The notes under the pieces were generated by a model. It saw nothing but the letters and a program-made list of their open reading frames with translations. It was not told where the DNA came from and made no database searches. A program made the position numbers and the translations under genes. A stretch of DNA of 35,541 nucleotides from positions 1 through 35,541 of the IMG/VR virus record IMGVR_UViG_3300031280_000008. The stretch is one strand, 5' to 3'. The stretch is from a virus. Positions 8,177 to 15,330 of the stretch are shown piece after piece (the stretch's first letter is position 1; each line of letters begins with the position of its first letter).

Positions 8177-8560
8177 ATGAAGACTTGGAAAGTTGGAAAC
8201 ACAATTCCATTCCGCGTGAGGATCAGCGGTAGCCCCGCGACGGATAACCCGATCGCAACAGTGCGAGACGCAACAGACACTGTGGTTGGAACACCTTTAA
8301 CCCTTGGTGCCGGTATTACGCAAGTCGGAGCAACGAAGATTGTAAAAGGATCTTTCCTTGCTGACGCTGCGGGTATCTGGTCAGTGCAGGTAGTTGACGA
8401 TCTTGGTATGGATATTGTCAAGCAGTTTATTGTAGGCAATTTCTCGATTGAAGCTGTAGGTGGAATCGTCGCCACGGTCGAAGCAAAGGTCGACGCTCAG
8501 AATCTTGTTTTGTCTGCAATCCTTGGAAATACATCTACTGGCGGTGGACACTTCGGATGA
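8177..8560 (+). CDS. Beta-rich (Ig-like) small structural-type protein
   Basis: 127 residues. The first 90 residues alternate polar and hydrophobic positions with Gly/Thr-rich turns and resemble a single Ig-like or carbohydrate-binding beta domain. Then comes a probable helix (IVATVEAKVDAQNLVLSAIL) and a GGGHFG end. No signal peptide. AAAGG lies upstream of the ATG. Ends with an overlapping ATGA into another beta-rich gene. Such proteins occur as phage accessory tail or fibre-network components; this is inference from composition and neighbours. Confidence 0.65.
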   Translation: MKTWKVGNTIPFRVRISGSPATDNPIATVRDATDTVVGTPLTLGAGITQVGATKIVKGSFLADAAGIWSVQVVDDLGMDIVKQFIVGNFSIEAVGGIVATVEAKVDAQNLVLSAILGNTSTGGGHFG

Positions 8561-8823
8561 GATTTGTACGCGGATCATATAAGCCAGGAAAAGATAAGTT
8601 GGTATATGGGGCCGTGAACCCAGGCACTACCGCTGTAGTTGTCCGTGTTTACGGCCCTCACCATAATGCCAAGGGCAAGGATGTCACTGAGTACGCACTA
8701 TATAGCTTAGAGCCTGGAGTATTTGCTCTTGATTTTAATTTCAGCGAAATCGGTAATTATATCTTCGTAATAGAAGAAGATGAAGACGTGAAAACAATAT
8801 TAAACGCAAAGGTGTACGCATGA
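8557..8823 (+). CDS. Small beta-rich protein, unknown
   Basis: 88 residues, ATGA-coupled at both ends (with 8177-8560 and with the lipoprotein at 8820). Alternating hydrophobic patterns (GTTAVVVRVYGP, GNYIFVIEEDEDV) suggest one beta-sandwich domain. It has no cysteines, TM segment or signal peptide. The similar composition of its upstream neighbour suggests that the pair work together, perhaps as a virion accessory. No family recognised. Confidence 0.6.
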   Translation: MRFVRGSYKPGKDKLVYGAVNPGTTAVVVRVYGPHHNAKGKDVTEYALYSLEPGVFALDFNFSEIGNYIFVIEEDEDVKTILNAKVYA

Positions 8824-9146
8824 GAACATTACTTTTAGCAATTGCAATTATAATGATCGCTGGATGTCAGATGCCTCAGCGAGAACAGGGGACGCCGTCC
8901 AAGATGCCTGACGGTAAGTGGGTTAGCTTTAGTTGGTTTAGTAGCGACGGCGGTGGGATGAGAAATCATCTGGGCCGATTCGCTGTTGGAGCTATGACCC
9001 GCAGCCAAGAATTGAATAGCAAACAATTCATGCACGAACGATATTTGAACAAGATCCGTATACCAGCATTGACTGGAAAAGAATGGCAAGATAACTTCAA
9101 AGCCCAACGATATTGGATTGGCAAATATGGAGCACTGCCCAAATGA
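8820..9146 (+). CDS. Small phage lipoprotein
   Basis: 108 residues. The N-terminus is a classic lipoprotein signal: two-residue start, basic Arg2, hydrophobic core LLLAIAIIMI and lipobox IAGC, with the acylated Cys at residue 16. The mature part is hydrophilic (DGKWVSFSWFSSDGGGMRN, then helical). It is expected in the inner or outer membrane of a Gram-negative host. Possible roles are spanin-like lysis factor or superinfection exclusion; neither is shown. ATGA overlap at the start; the stop overlaps the ATG of the helicase gene. Confidence 0.75.
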   Translation: MRTLLLAIAIIMIAGCQMPQREQGTPSKMPDGKWVSFSWFSSDGGGMRNHLGRFAVGAMTRSQELNSKQFMHERYLNKIRIPALTGKEWQDNFKAQRYWIGKYGALPK

Positions 9147-11521
9147 AAACAAAACCGTTCGATCATCAAGCAAAAGAGCTGAAAGAACATGGTCACGATT
9201 TAGTGAGAGCGATCCACTGGGAGCAGGGCTGTTTTGACGCCGATACCGAATACCTAAGTCCGAGGGGATGGCGAAAAATATCTAAATATCTTGGTGGTAA
9301 AGTAGCTCAGTGGAATCAGCAAACCGGCAAAGCAGAATTTGTTACGCCCTTAGAGTATGTAGTTAAGGACTGTGACTCGATGATCCGGATCAAGACGAAA
9401 TATGGTGTCGATCAAAAAGTGAGCTTCAATCATCGCATACCATACTTAACGAAGCACGGAAAGAAACCAAAAGAAGCGTCGGCAATATCAATATATAAAA
9501 ACTTACAAAAATCAAAGTCTGCGTTTCGCAATCTGCCCTCGATATTCACCTTAACACCAACCGGCCCAGGGCTCTCACTCACAGATCGCGAATTGCGACT
9601 ACAGATCGCCGTAATGGCGGACGGTCACTTTCCAAAAGATTCTCAGGGAACAAATAGATGCGTGGTTAGGTTAAAGAAACAGCGGAAAGTTATACGACTC
9701 AGGTCTATGTTGGTAGGTAGAGACTTCAACGAAGTAGTTAAAAATGGTGGATTCCATGTCTTTACATTTTACGCCCCACTGCGAATCAAGCATTATCCTG
9801 TGGGGTGGTTATCTAATATAGATCGACGCCAACGGGACATAGTGTGTCACGAGCTATTTTTCTGGGACGGAAGTGGTGGTAATAAATTCTACTCCAAGCA
9901 AGAGTCAGATGCTGATGTGGTTCAAACCATGCTGGCGTCCATGGGTAAGGTAGTGCGGAAAACATTCGAGAACGGTGTGTGGAAGGTATATGTGCGAAAG
10001 AATACAACATCGTTTACTGTTCGGGGTGATAACATGGAAGTGGAGATGACACTGGACGGTAAGATGTATTGTTTCTGTGTACCTACTAAATTCTTAGTGA
10101 TGCGGCGTAATGGTTGTATCTTTCCGTCAGGCAATACAGGTAAGTCATGGTTGGGGATGGCTACGGCTGAGGAGCTGTGGAAAGCTAAACAAATCGACGC
10201 TCTTTTCATTACCGCACCACCTGGGCTTCACACCAACTGGACAAAATACGAGATCCCTGATCACCTGAGTGTTCCTCATGCGATGATTGCTTTCCAGTCG
10301 AAGAAGGCAAAGACCCAGAAACACATGCGGGCGTGTCACGAGGTTATGAATGCTGGTTCAGGACACCTACCAATTATTGCGATGTCTTACCCAGGAATCA
10401 AGACGGCTGCTGGTAAGAAGTTGGCAAAAGAGTTTCTCACAAAACATCGCTGCTTATATTTAGCTGATGAATCGAATCGGTTCAAAACACCATCTGCCAA
10501 GATCACGCGGACGATATTGGCGTCAAGCAATCACGCAGATTATAAACGCACACTTTGTGGTACGCCGATCACCAACACACCGTTTGACGTGTACACACAA
10601 TTCCGATTTCTAAATAAACGGTTCTGGTCAGACTCACCTTATGGCCTTGGTAGTTTCCAGTGCTTCAAAACATTCTTTGGTATCTGGAAAAAAGGTTACA
10701 ACGGAGCACAGGATCGCGAATATGATTTATGTGTTGGCTACAAGAATTTAGAGATACTCACTGAGCTGGTACGATCAATAGCATCCCGCGTATTAAAAGA
10801 AGACGTGTTGGATATTCCAGCGAAGCTCTACTCATACGCTGGCTTTGAGATGACTCCGAAGCAATGGAAGATCTACAAAGAGATCGAAGAAGAATTCTTC
10901 ACATGCCTTGACGGTGAGATGATCTTTACTCCGCTTGTAATTACACGTCTTCTTAGATTGCAGCAGGTAGCAAATGGTTATCTTCCGACCGGCGACGAAA
11001 ATGAATGTGTTATGATCGAGGATAAGAACCCCAGGCTTGCAGCATTGGGTGAGATCACCCAGGATCTGCCACACAAAGCAATCATCTGGGCTCGGTTCAT
11101 TAAAGACATTGATCAGATTTGTGAGATGCTTGGTGACAAAGCTGTGCGATGGGATGGGTCGGTTGATGAAGACAGACGCGAGGAGAATAAGTGGGCTTTC
11201 AAGAAAGAGCCTGTGGATAAAATTCAATTCATGGTCGCGACACCTGAGAGTATGGGTGAGGGACATACACTGAATGAAGCGAAGACGACGATCTATTATT
11301 CAAACAGTTACAAAATGAAAGAACGACATCAGTCAGAAGACAGAAATCATAGAGCAGGACAGGAAGATCACGTACATTATATTGATTTAGTTGCCGATAA
11401 TACCAAAGATATTGACATCATCAACGCACTTCGAGTGAAATTTGATAATGCCTCGATGGTAATTGATGGAAAAATTAGAAAATGGTTGTTGACATACAAT
11501 ACAGTAAATGATATACTGTAG
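9143..11521 (+). CDS. SNF2-family DNA helicase interrupted by an intein
   Basis: 792 residues as encoded. Residues 1-29 and 332-792 form a 490-residue SF2/SNF2-type helicase; residues 30-331 are an intein inserted in motif I. Once joined, Walker A reads WEQG-TGKS. Motif II is LADES (Asp442), motif III is TLCGTPITN, motif V is FMVATPESMGEGHTLN and motif VI is QSEDRNHRAGQ (from residue 730). Phage SNF2-type helicases usually sit in replication modules and act in fork remodelling or recombination. ATG 9143 overlaps the previous TGA; an earlier in-frame TTG (9113) has no ribosome binding site. A promoter for the next gene overlaps its last codons. Confidence 0.9.
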   Translation: MKTKPFDHQAKELKEHGHDLVRAIHWEQGCFDADTEYLSPRGWRKISKYLGGKVAQWNQQTGKAEFVTPLEYVVKDCDSMIRIKTKYGVDQKVSFNHRIPYLTKHGKKPKEASAISIYKNLQKSKSAFRNLPSIFTLTPTGPGLSLTDRELRLQIAVMADGHFPKDSQGTNRCVVRLKKQRKVIRLRSMLVGRDFNEVVKNGGFHVFTFYAPLRIKHYPVGWLSNIDRRQRDIVCHELFFWDGSGGNKFYSKQESDADVVQTMLASMGKVVRKTFENGVWKVYVRKNTTSFTVRGDNMEVEMTLDGKMYCFCVPTKFLVMRRNGCIFPSGNTGKSWLGMATAEELWKAKQIDALFITAPPGLHTNWTKYEIPDHLSVPHAMIAFQSKKAKTQKHMRACHEVMNAGSGHLPIIAMSYPGIKTAAGKKLAKEFLTKHRCLYLADESNRFKTPSAKITRTILASSNHADYKRTLCGTPITNTPFDVYTQFRFLNKRFWSDSPYGLGSFQCFKTFFGIWKKGYNGAQDREYDLCVGYKNLEILTELVRSIASRVLKEDVLDIPAKLYSYAGFEMTPKQWKIYKEIEEEFFTCLDGEMIFTPLVITRLLRLQQVANGYLPTGDENECVMIEDKNPRLAALGEITQDLPHKAIIWARFIKDIDQICEMLGDKAVRWDGSVDEDRREENKWAFKKEPVDKIQFMVATPESMGEGHTLNEAKTTIYYSNSYKMKERHQSEDRNHRAGQEDHVHYIDLVADNTKDIDIINALRVKFDNASMVIDGKIRKWLLTYNTVNDIL
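9230..10135 (+). mobile_element. Intein with LAGLIDADG-type endonuclease domain
   Basis: 302 residues in frame. Starts with Cys1 in block A, CFDADTEYLSPRGW; block B is VSFNHRIPYL; the C-terminal block reads FLVMRRNGCIFPSGN, ending in Asn with Thr as the +1 residue. The central domain has two LAGLIDADG-like helices, LQIAVMADGHF and LFFWDGS. The penultimate residue is Gly rather than the usual His, which is known in some active inteins. The insertion point between Gly and Thr of the P-loop is a classic intein site because it blocks allele loss. Boundaries are set by the helicase P-loop on both sides. Confidence 0.9.
11489..11517 (+). promoter_or_regulatory. Sigma70-type promoter in the end of the helicase gene
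   Basis: TTGACA at 11489-11494, 17-bp spacer, TATACT at 11512-11517. It overlaps the last codons of the helicase gene. Predicted start near 11524 gives a leader of about 38 nt before ATG 11562. It would allow expression of the 11562-13001 genes independent of upstream transcription. Confidence 0.8.
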
Positions 11522-11561
11522 ACAGTTAAGTTAGGATTGAGTGAGAATTGAGGAGATGAGA

Positions 11562-12137
11562 ATGAGTAAGAAAAAAGAAACCAACGCAGTACCCTACGAT
11601 TATTCAGGACTGGAAGATGTCGCTGCACCAAATCAGGAAGACGTACTTGGTAGAATCTCAATACTTGCTGATGAGATGCACGATCTTGACAAAGAGATTG
11701 CATCGAATGAATTGAAAACTAAACAGCTCAAAGAACAGCATAGACAGATTGCAGAAGAGCAACTGCCGGAGCTGTTTGAAGAAGTCGGCATGTCCGAATT
11801 GAAGACTCGTTCTGGGCTTCCATTGAAGTTAAAAAACAGAGTACACACCAATATCTCCAAGGGCCGTAAGCCCACAGCTATTGCGTGGCTTGACGCAAAC
11901 GGTCAAGGTGGGATGGTGAAGCGGGTTGTAAAAATCGACTTCGATAAAACCAAAGAAGATAAAGTAAAGTCATTGCTGCGATTGATTGGTCGCGGCTGGC
12001 CTAATCACCGTGTAGAATTAGATGTCCATGCTTCGACTGTGAAGTCGTTTGTCACGAAACGATTGGCAGATGGTGAAGAAATTCCACTGGACATCTTCGG
12101 CGTACATTGCGTAGATGTAGTCGAGATAAAAAGCTAA
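11562..12137 (+). CDS. Coiled-coil phage protein of replication module, unknown
   Basis: 191 residues from ATG 11562, 6 nt after GGAG (11552-11555); upstream in-frame starts lack suitable spacing. Residues about 25-75 form a charged heptad-like coiled coil (ISILADEMHDLDKEIASNEL, LKEQHRQIAEEQL). The C-terminal half is an alpha/beta domain (GRKPTAIAWLDANGQGGMVK, KVKSLLRLIGRGW). Proteins of this architecture (DUF7173-like) commonly sit between helicase and single-strand-binding-like genes in phages. Function unknown. It is the first gene behind the promoter at 11489. Confidence 0.75.
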   Translation: MSKKKETNAVPYDYSGLEDVAAPNQEDVLGRISILADEMHDLDKEIASNELKTKQLKEQHRQIAEEQLPELFEEVGMSELKTRSGLPLKLKNRVHTNISKGRKPTAIAWLDANGQGGMVKRVVKIDFDKTKEDKVKSLLRLIGRGWPNHRVELDVHASTVKSFVTKRLADGEEIPLDIFGVHCVDVVEIKS

Positions 12138-12139
12138 AC

Positions 12140-12149
12140 GGTACGTACC
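12140..12149. repeat. Perfect 10-bp palindrome, possible operator
   Basis: GGTACGTACC lies just after the stop of the preceding gene and before a T/A-rich run and the next Shine-Dalgarno. It is too short to act as a terminator by itself. It could be a protein-binding site or chance. Confidence 0.3.
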
Positions 12150-12176
12150 AATTTTATTATTTTGAGGAGCATGAAT

Positions 12177-13001
12177 ATGGCTGGAAAAAAAGAAACAGAT
12201 TTGGCTAAAAAGGCCGAACAGACAACCGCACTTGGTCATAATTTTGATTATGGCGAGATGGCTGGTGGTGGTTGGGAGAACACGGGAAGTGAAGACTTCA
12301 CTATTCCGTTCCTGGCAATCATCCAGGCATTGAGTCCACAGCTTTCAGAGACCGAAGCTGGCTTCATTGATGGAGCGAAAGCAGGGATGTTGCTGAACAC
12401 TGCATCCCAGGAAATAATTGACGGCAAGGAAGGCGTCGAGTTTGTTCCTTGTCTCACTCAGCATGTATTCGTTGAGTGGAGAAATCGTCAAACAGATGGT
12501 GGCGGGTTCATCGCTGTCCATGAGGCAAACACGGAAGTTGTCAAGGATGCCAAAAACCGTTCAACTCAGTTTGGCAAGTACACTGTTCCTGTTGACGGTG
12601 CAACCGATCACGATTTGGTCGAGACCTTCTATATCTACGGCTTGCTTGTAAAGGGTGATGAGATCGTGTCACCATGTATGATCTCTTTCTCCAGCACCAA
12701 GATCAAAGCCTATAAAGGTATTATGACGCCACTGCGTCAGGTCAAAGGCCGTCCGCCCTTGTTCGCATTCAAACTCAGAGTCACCACAGTGCCTGATAAG
12801 ACTGCCAAGGGTAGCTTCTTCAACTTCAAACTTATGCCCGCAGCGGGCAGTGCCCTTGCATCCCTCATGGCCCCCGATCATCCGTTCGTACAGGCTGGAA
12901 AGGAATTCAAGGATCAGGTAGCCGAAGGTAAGGCTAAGATCGACCACAGCGGCGGCAACTCCGGCGAAGGTAACGGTGACGAACCTGACGCACCGTTTTA
13001 A
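12177..13001 (+). CDS. Conserved phage protein in ssDNA-binding position
   Basis: 274 residues from ATG 12177, 7 nt after GGAG (12166-12169); the in-frame ATG 12171 is too close. The sequence follows a widespread family in aquatic phages: IPFLAIIQALSPQLSE, then GMLLNTASQEIIDGKEGVEF, then PCLTQHVFVEWRNRQ, and RVTTVPDKTAKGSFFNFKL. The C-terminal tail is Gly/Asp-rich and acidic (end DGDEPDAPF-like), as in single-stranded DNA-binding proteins. This plus its place between helicases suggests ssDNA binding (inference; the family is usually annotated as hypothetical). A GC-rich hairpin follows. Confidence 0.75.
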   Translation: MAGKKETDLAKKAEQTTALGHNFDYGEMAGGGWENTGSEDFTIPFLAIIQALSPQLSETEAGFIDGAKAGMLLNTASQEIIDGKEGVEFVPCLTQHVFVEWRNRQTDGGGFIAVHEANTEVVKDAKNRSTQFGKYTVPVDGATDHDLVETFYIYGLLVKGDEIVSPCMISFSSTKIKAYKGIMTPLRQVKGRPPLFAFKLRVTTVPDKTAKGSFFNFKLMPAAGSALASLMAPDHPFVQAGKEFKDQVAEGKAKIDHSGGNSGEGNGDEPDAPF

Positions 13002-13026
13002 TTAGACCCTCACTCCTCCGGCATTG

Positions 13027-13046
13027 GGCGGGGCTCCGGCCCCGCC
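13027..13046 (+). terminator. GC-rich hairpin, probable terminator
   Basis: GGCGGGGC and GCCCCGCC form a perfect 8-bp stem closed by a UCCG tetraloop (UNCG class, very stable). It follows the 12177-13001 gene. The downstream tract is TATTTGC rather than a T run, so termination may be partial or the hairpin may protect the mRNA 3' end. Confidence 0.65.
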
Positions 13047-13080
13047 TATTTGCTACTTTAAGTGACATTGGAGATTCGAT

Positions 13081-13359
13081 ATGGATGTAAACAACGAAGG
13101 TCTCATACTTATCAAGCGATGGAAAGCTTCAACTGAGCAGTTAGCAAAGTTGAATAATCAGATCAATAGAGCTGAGTGTGAAGCGAAAAATGCAGAAGAG
13201 GCCCTGGCTTCCTTCCTTCTTCCCAGTGATGCACATGCAAATGAAATCTTCTGTGTTTGGTACGGCGATTCGTTGATAGCCGCAAAGCATAACAACGGAA
13301 TCCGCTCTGTTGGTTTACGGACAAAAGGCAAGAGTTGGAGCGAGTTGGGTACACAATGA
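13081..13359 (+). CDS. Small coiled-coil protein, unknown
   Basis: 92 residues. ATG follows TTGGAG. Residues 15-45 are helical and heptad-like (TEQLAKLNNQINRAECEAKN). The C-terminal half is a small beta-type segment containing FCVWYGDSLIAAKH. No cysteine pair or TM helix. Its stop overlaps the RecD-like helicase ATG (ATGA), so it may be a helicase accessory by position only. No family recognised. Confidence 0.65.
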   Translation: MDVNNEGLILIKRWKASTEQLAKLNNQINRAECEAKNAEEALASFLLPSDAHANEIFCVWYGDSLIAAKHNNGIRSVGLRTKGKSWSELGTQ

Positions 13360-14525
13360 AACTATCACACCAACAACAGCAGGCAGTAGATGCCATTGGC
13401 CGATGGATGAGTACGGATCAACAAGTCTTCCGACTCTTTGGCTACGCGGGCACCGGCAAAACAACGCTTGCGAAATATGCAGCCTCTGGAGCAACTTTGT
13501 TCTGTGCATTTACCGGCAAAGCTGCATACGTATTACGCCAAAAAGGATGTGAGGCATTTACTATTCATCAATTAATCTACTGTCCAAAAGAACGAAGCAA
13601 GATGAAGCTGAAAGAATTAGAGAGTGAAATCAAAAACACTACTGACGAAGATGAGATCGAAAGACTACAGAAGCTAATTGATTTTGAACACAAAAAACTT
13701 AATTCTCCAAGCTTTGTACTAAATCCGGACAGTCCTGTGAAAACGGCTGATTGTATTGTAGTTGATGAATGCTCAATGGTGGATGAGCAGATGGCTTACG
13801 ATCTTATGAGCTTTGGCACAAAGATTCTTGTCCTGGGCGATCCGGCCCAACTGCCACCAGTTATGGGTAATGGGTTCTTCATTAAAGCCGAGCCCGACTT
13901 CATGTTGACTGAGATCCACCGACAAGCCAAAGGCAATCCAATCATCGACCTTGCTACAAGAATAAGACAGCGTGAATTTCTTCAACCTGACGGCGATATG
14001 ATTGTCCCGTGGGGAAGCGTAAAGCCTGATGAGGTATTGGGATATGATCAAATCCTTGTAGGTAAGAATAGAACACGCAAAGGAACGAACCGAAAGATCC
14101 GCGAGCTATTAGAGCGAGGTAGTGATATTCCGATAGAAGGTGACAGGCTTGTTTGTCTGCGGAATGATCACGAAGTGGGTTTGCTTAACGGTGGGATCTG
14201 GGAAGTCGAATCATGCTACGACACTGGCGAAGAGTTTCTTGATATGATAATCAAAGACCCAGAGACCGACTCTGGGTTTATAGCCGTCGAGGCTCACCGA
14301 CATTATTTTGAAGACACAGACGACAAACCCATTCCTTGGTGGATTAGGAAAGAAGCTCAAGAGTTTGATTACGGCTACGCACTGACCGTACATAAATCTC
14401 AAGGTTCCGAGTGGGATAAAGTATTGATCTTCGATGAAAGTGGTGTCTTCGGTAGAGATGCCCATAAGTGGCTTTACACTGCAATTACAAGAGCACAAAA
14501 GGAAGTGACACTGGTGGTACGATGA
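13356..14525 (+). CDS. RecD/Dda-like SF1 DNA helicase
   Basis: 389 residues from ATG 13356. All SF1B motifs are visible: Walker A GYAGTGKTT (residues 29-37, Lys35), motif II VVDECSMVDE (Asp137-Glu138), motif III LVLGDPAQLPPV, motif IV EIHRQ, motif V LTVHKSQGSEWD and motif VI YTAITRAQKE. Length is close to T4 Dda (about 440 residues) and far shorter than full RecD, so it is a Dda-type 5'-3' helicase for replication start or fork restart. An earlier TTG at 13335 lies within the upstream gene. It is coupled by ATGA overlaps on both sides. Confidence 0.9.
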   Translation: MKLSHQQQQAVDAIGRWMSTDQQVFRLFGYAGTGKTTLAKYAASGATLFCAFTGKAAYVLRQKGCEAFTIHQLIYCPKERSKMKLKELESEIKNTTDEDEIERLQKLIDFEHKKLNSPSFVLNPDSPVKTADCIVVDECSMVDEQMAYDLMSFGTKILVLGDPAQLPPVMGNGFFIKAEPDFMLTEIHRQAKGNPIIDLATRIRQREFLQPDGDMIVPWGSVKPDEVLGYDQILVGKNRTRKGTNRKIRELLERGSDIPIEGDRLVCLRNDHEVGLLNGGIWEVESCYDTGEEFLDMIIKDPETDSGFIAVEAHRHYFEDTDDKPIPWWIRKEAQEFDYGYALTVHKSQGSEWDKVLIFDESGVFGRDAHKWLYTAITRAQKEVTLVVR

Positions 14526-14962
14526 AAAAGATCTGTACAGGATGTAAAAAGAAATTAGATCTTGCCGAATTTCTGCCCGATAAACGAGCAAAGGATGGAA
14601 AGCAAAGTAAATGTAGAAAGTGCATCAATAATTTTATTAAGATGCACTATCGAGATCATCCTGTTCAAGGATTATTACGTCGAGCCTACGCCAGGGCGAA
14701 ACACAAGGCTTTGGCTTTCGATATAACATCTGAGGATATAACACCATTACCAGACCGCTGTCCTGTGCTTGGAATCGTCCTGGAACATGCAAATGGACAG
14801 CAAAATCCAAACGCCTATTCTCTGGACAGAATTGATTCATCAAAAGGATATATCAAAGATAATGTTGCTGTCATAAGCTATTTGGCTAATAGGCTAAAGA
14901 ATGATGGAACAGCAGAACAACATGAGCGTATTGCTGCTTGGATGAGGTCAATGACACAATGA
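14522..14962 (+). CDS. HNH-type endonuclease with N-terminal zinc finger
   Basis: 146 residues. The N-terminus holds a four-Cys zinc finger: CTGCKKKLDLAEF followed by SKCRKCINNF. The C-terminal half matches a phage HNH/endonuclease VII-like family: DRCPVLGIVLEH, then SLDRIDSSKGYIKDNVAVIS and ANRLKNDGT. It may be a free-standing homing endonuclease or a resolvase-type nuclease acting in replication or packaging. It sits between helicase and polymerase genes, a frequent location for invading HNH genes. Coupled by ATGA overlaps at both ends. Confidence 0.75.
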   Translation: MKKICTGCKKKLDLAEFLPDKRAKDGKQSKCRKCINNFIKMHYRDHPVQGLLRRAYARAKHKALAFDITSEDITPLPDRCPVLGIVLEHANGQQNPNAYSLDRIDSSKGYIKDNVAVISYLANRLKNDGTAEQHERIAAWMRSMTQ

Positions 14963-15330
14963 AGATGAATCCTGGAAACAAACGTGCTATTAGAAAGATG
15001 ATCCGAACAGCGATCAAATTTCAAAATAACCGGACATTATTTTCATGCAGAGATTGTTGTTTTTGTAGTAACACCGGTTGTGATTTTGATGACAGAAATA
15101 CGGTGGTGCGATCACAGCGAATGCCGCACCAGCTACCAGAATGTTTTATGTTTGATCCAATAGACACCGCGTTTGCTGGTTGTCTTGATTTGATGAATGG
15201 ACTCGGCATAGACTTTCACTCAGCCGACCACGGTTGGGCAACTGTAGTGGGTAGGATCATGGCTCGTGCAAATCAATATGGATATTTCATGGGAGCAACA
15301 CAAGCTAACTTAAATAAATATGGCCCGTAA
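14959..15330 (+). CDS. Cys-rich small protein, unknown
   Basis: 123 residues. A compact cluster CRDCCFCSNTGC near residues 29-40 probably binds zinc. The remainder includes HQLPECFMFDPID and a helical GWATVVGRIMARANQ segment. The ATG overlaps the HNH stop; the 3' end overlaps the polymerase start by 11 nt. Position within the replication operon suggests a nucleic-acid role, but no family is recognised. Confidence 0.6.
   Translation: MKMNPGNKRAIRKMIRTAIKFQNNRTLFSCRDCCFCSNTGCDFDDRNTVVRSQRMPHQLPECFMFDPIDTAFAGCLDLMNGLGIDFHSADHGWATVVGRIMARANQYGYFMGATQANLNKYGP

Noticed and set aside
9113-9142. Upstream TTG start for the helicase
   Set aside because: It lies inside the lipoprotein gene without a Shine-Dalgarno, whereas ATG 9143 gives the usual ATGA overlap and begins with the expected helicase N-terminus.
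13047-13075. Eighth copy of the TTTGCA promoter family upstream of 13081
   Set aside because: It has GCTACTTTAAGTGAC, similar to the downstream box, but lacks TATACT and a TTTGCA at the right distance, which would fall within the terminator stem.
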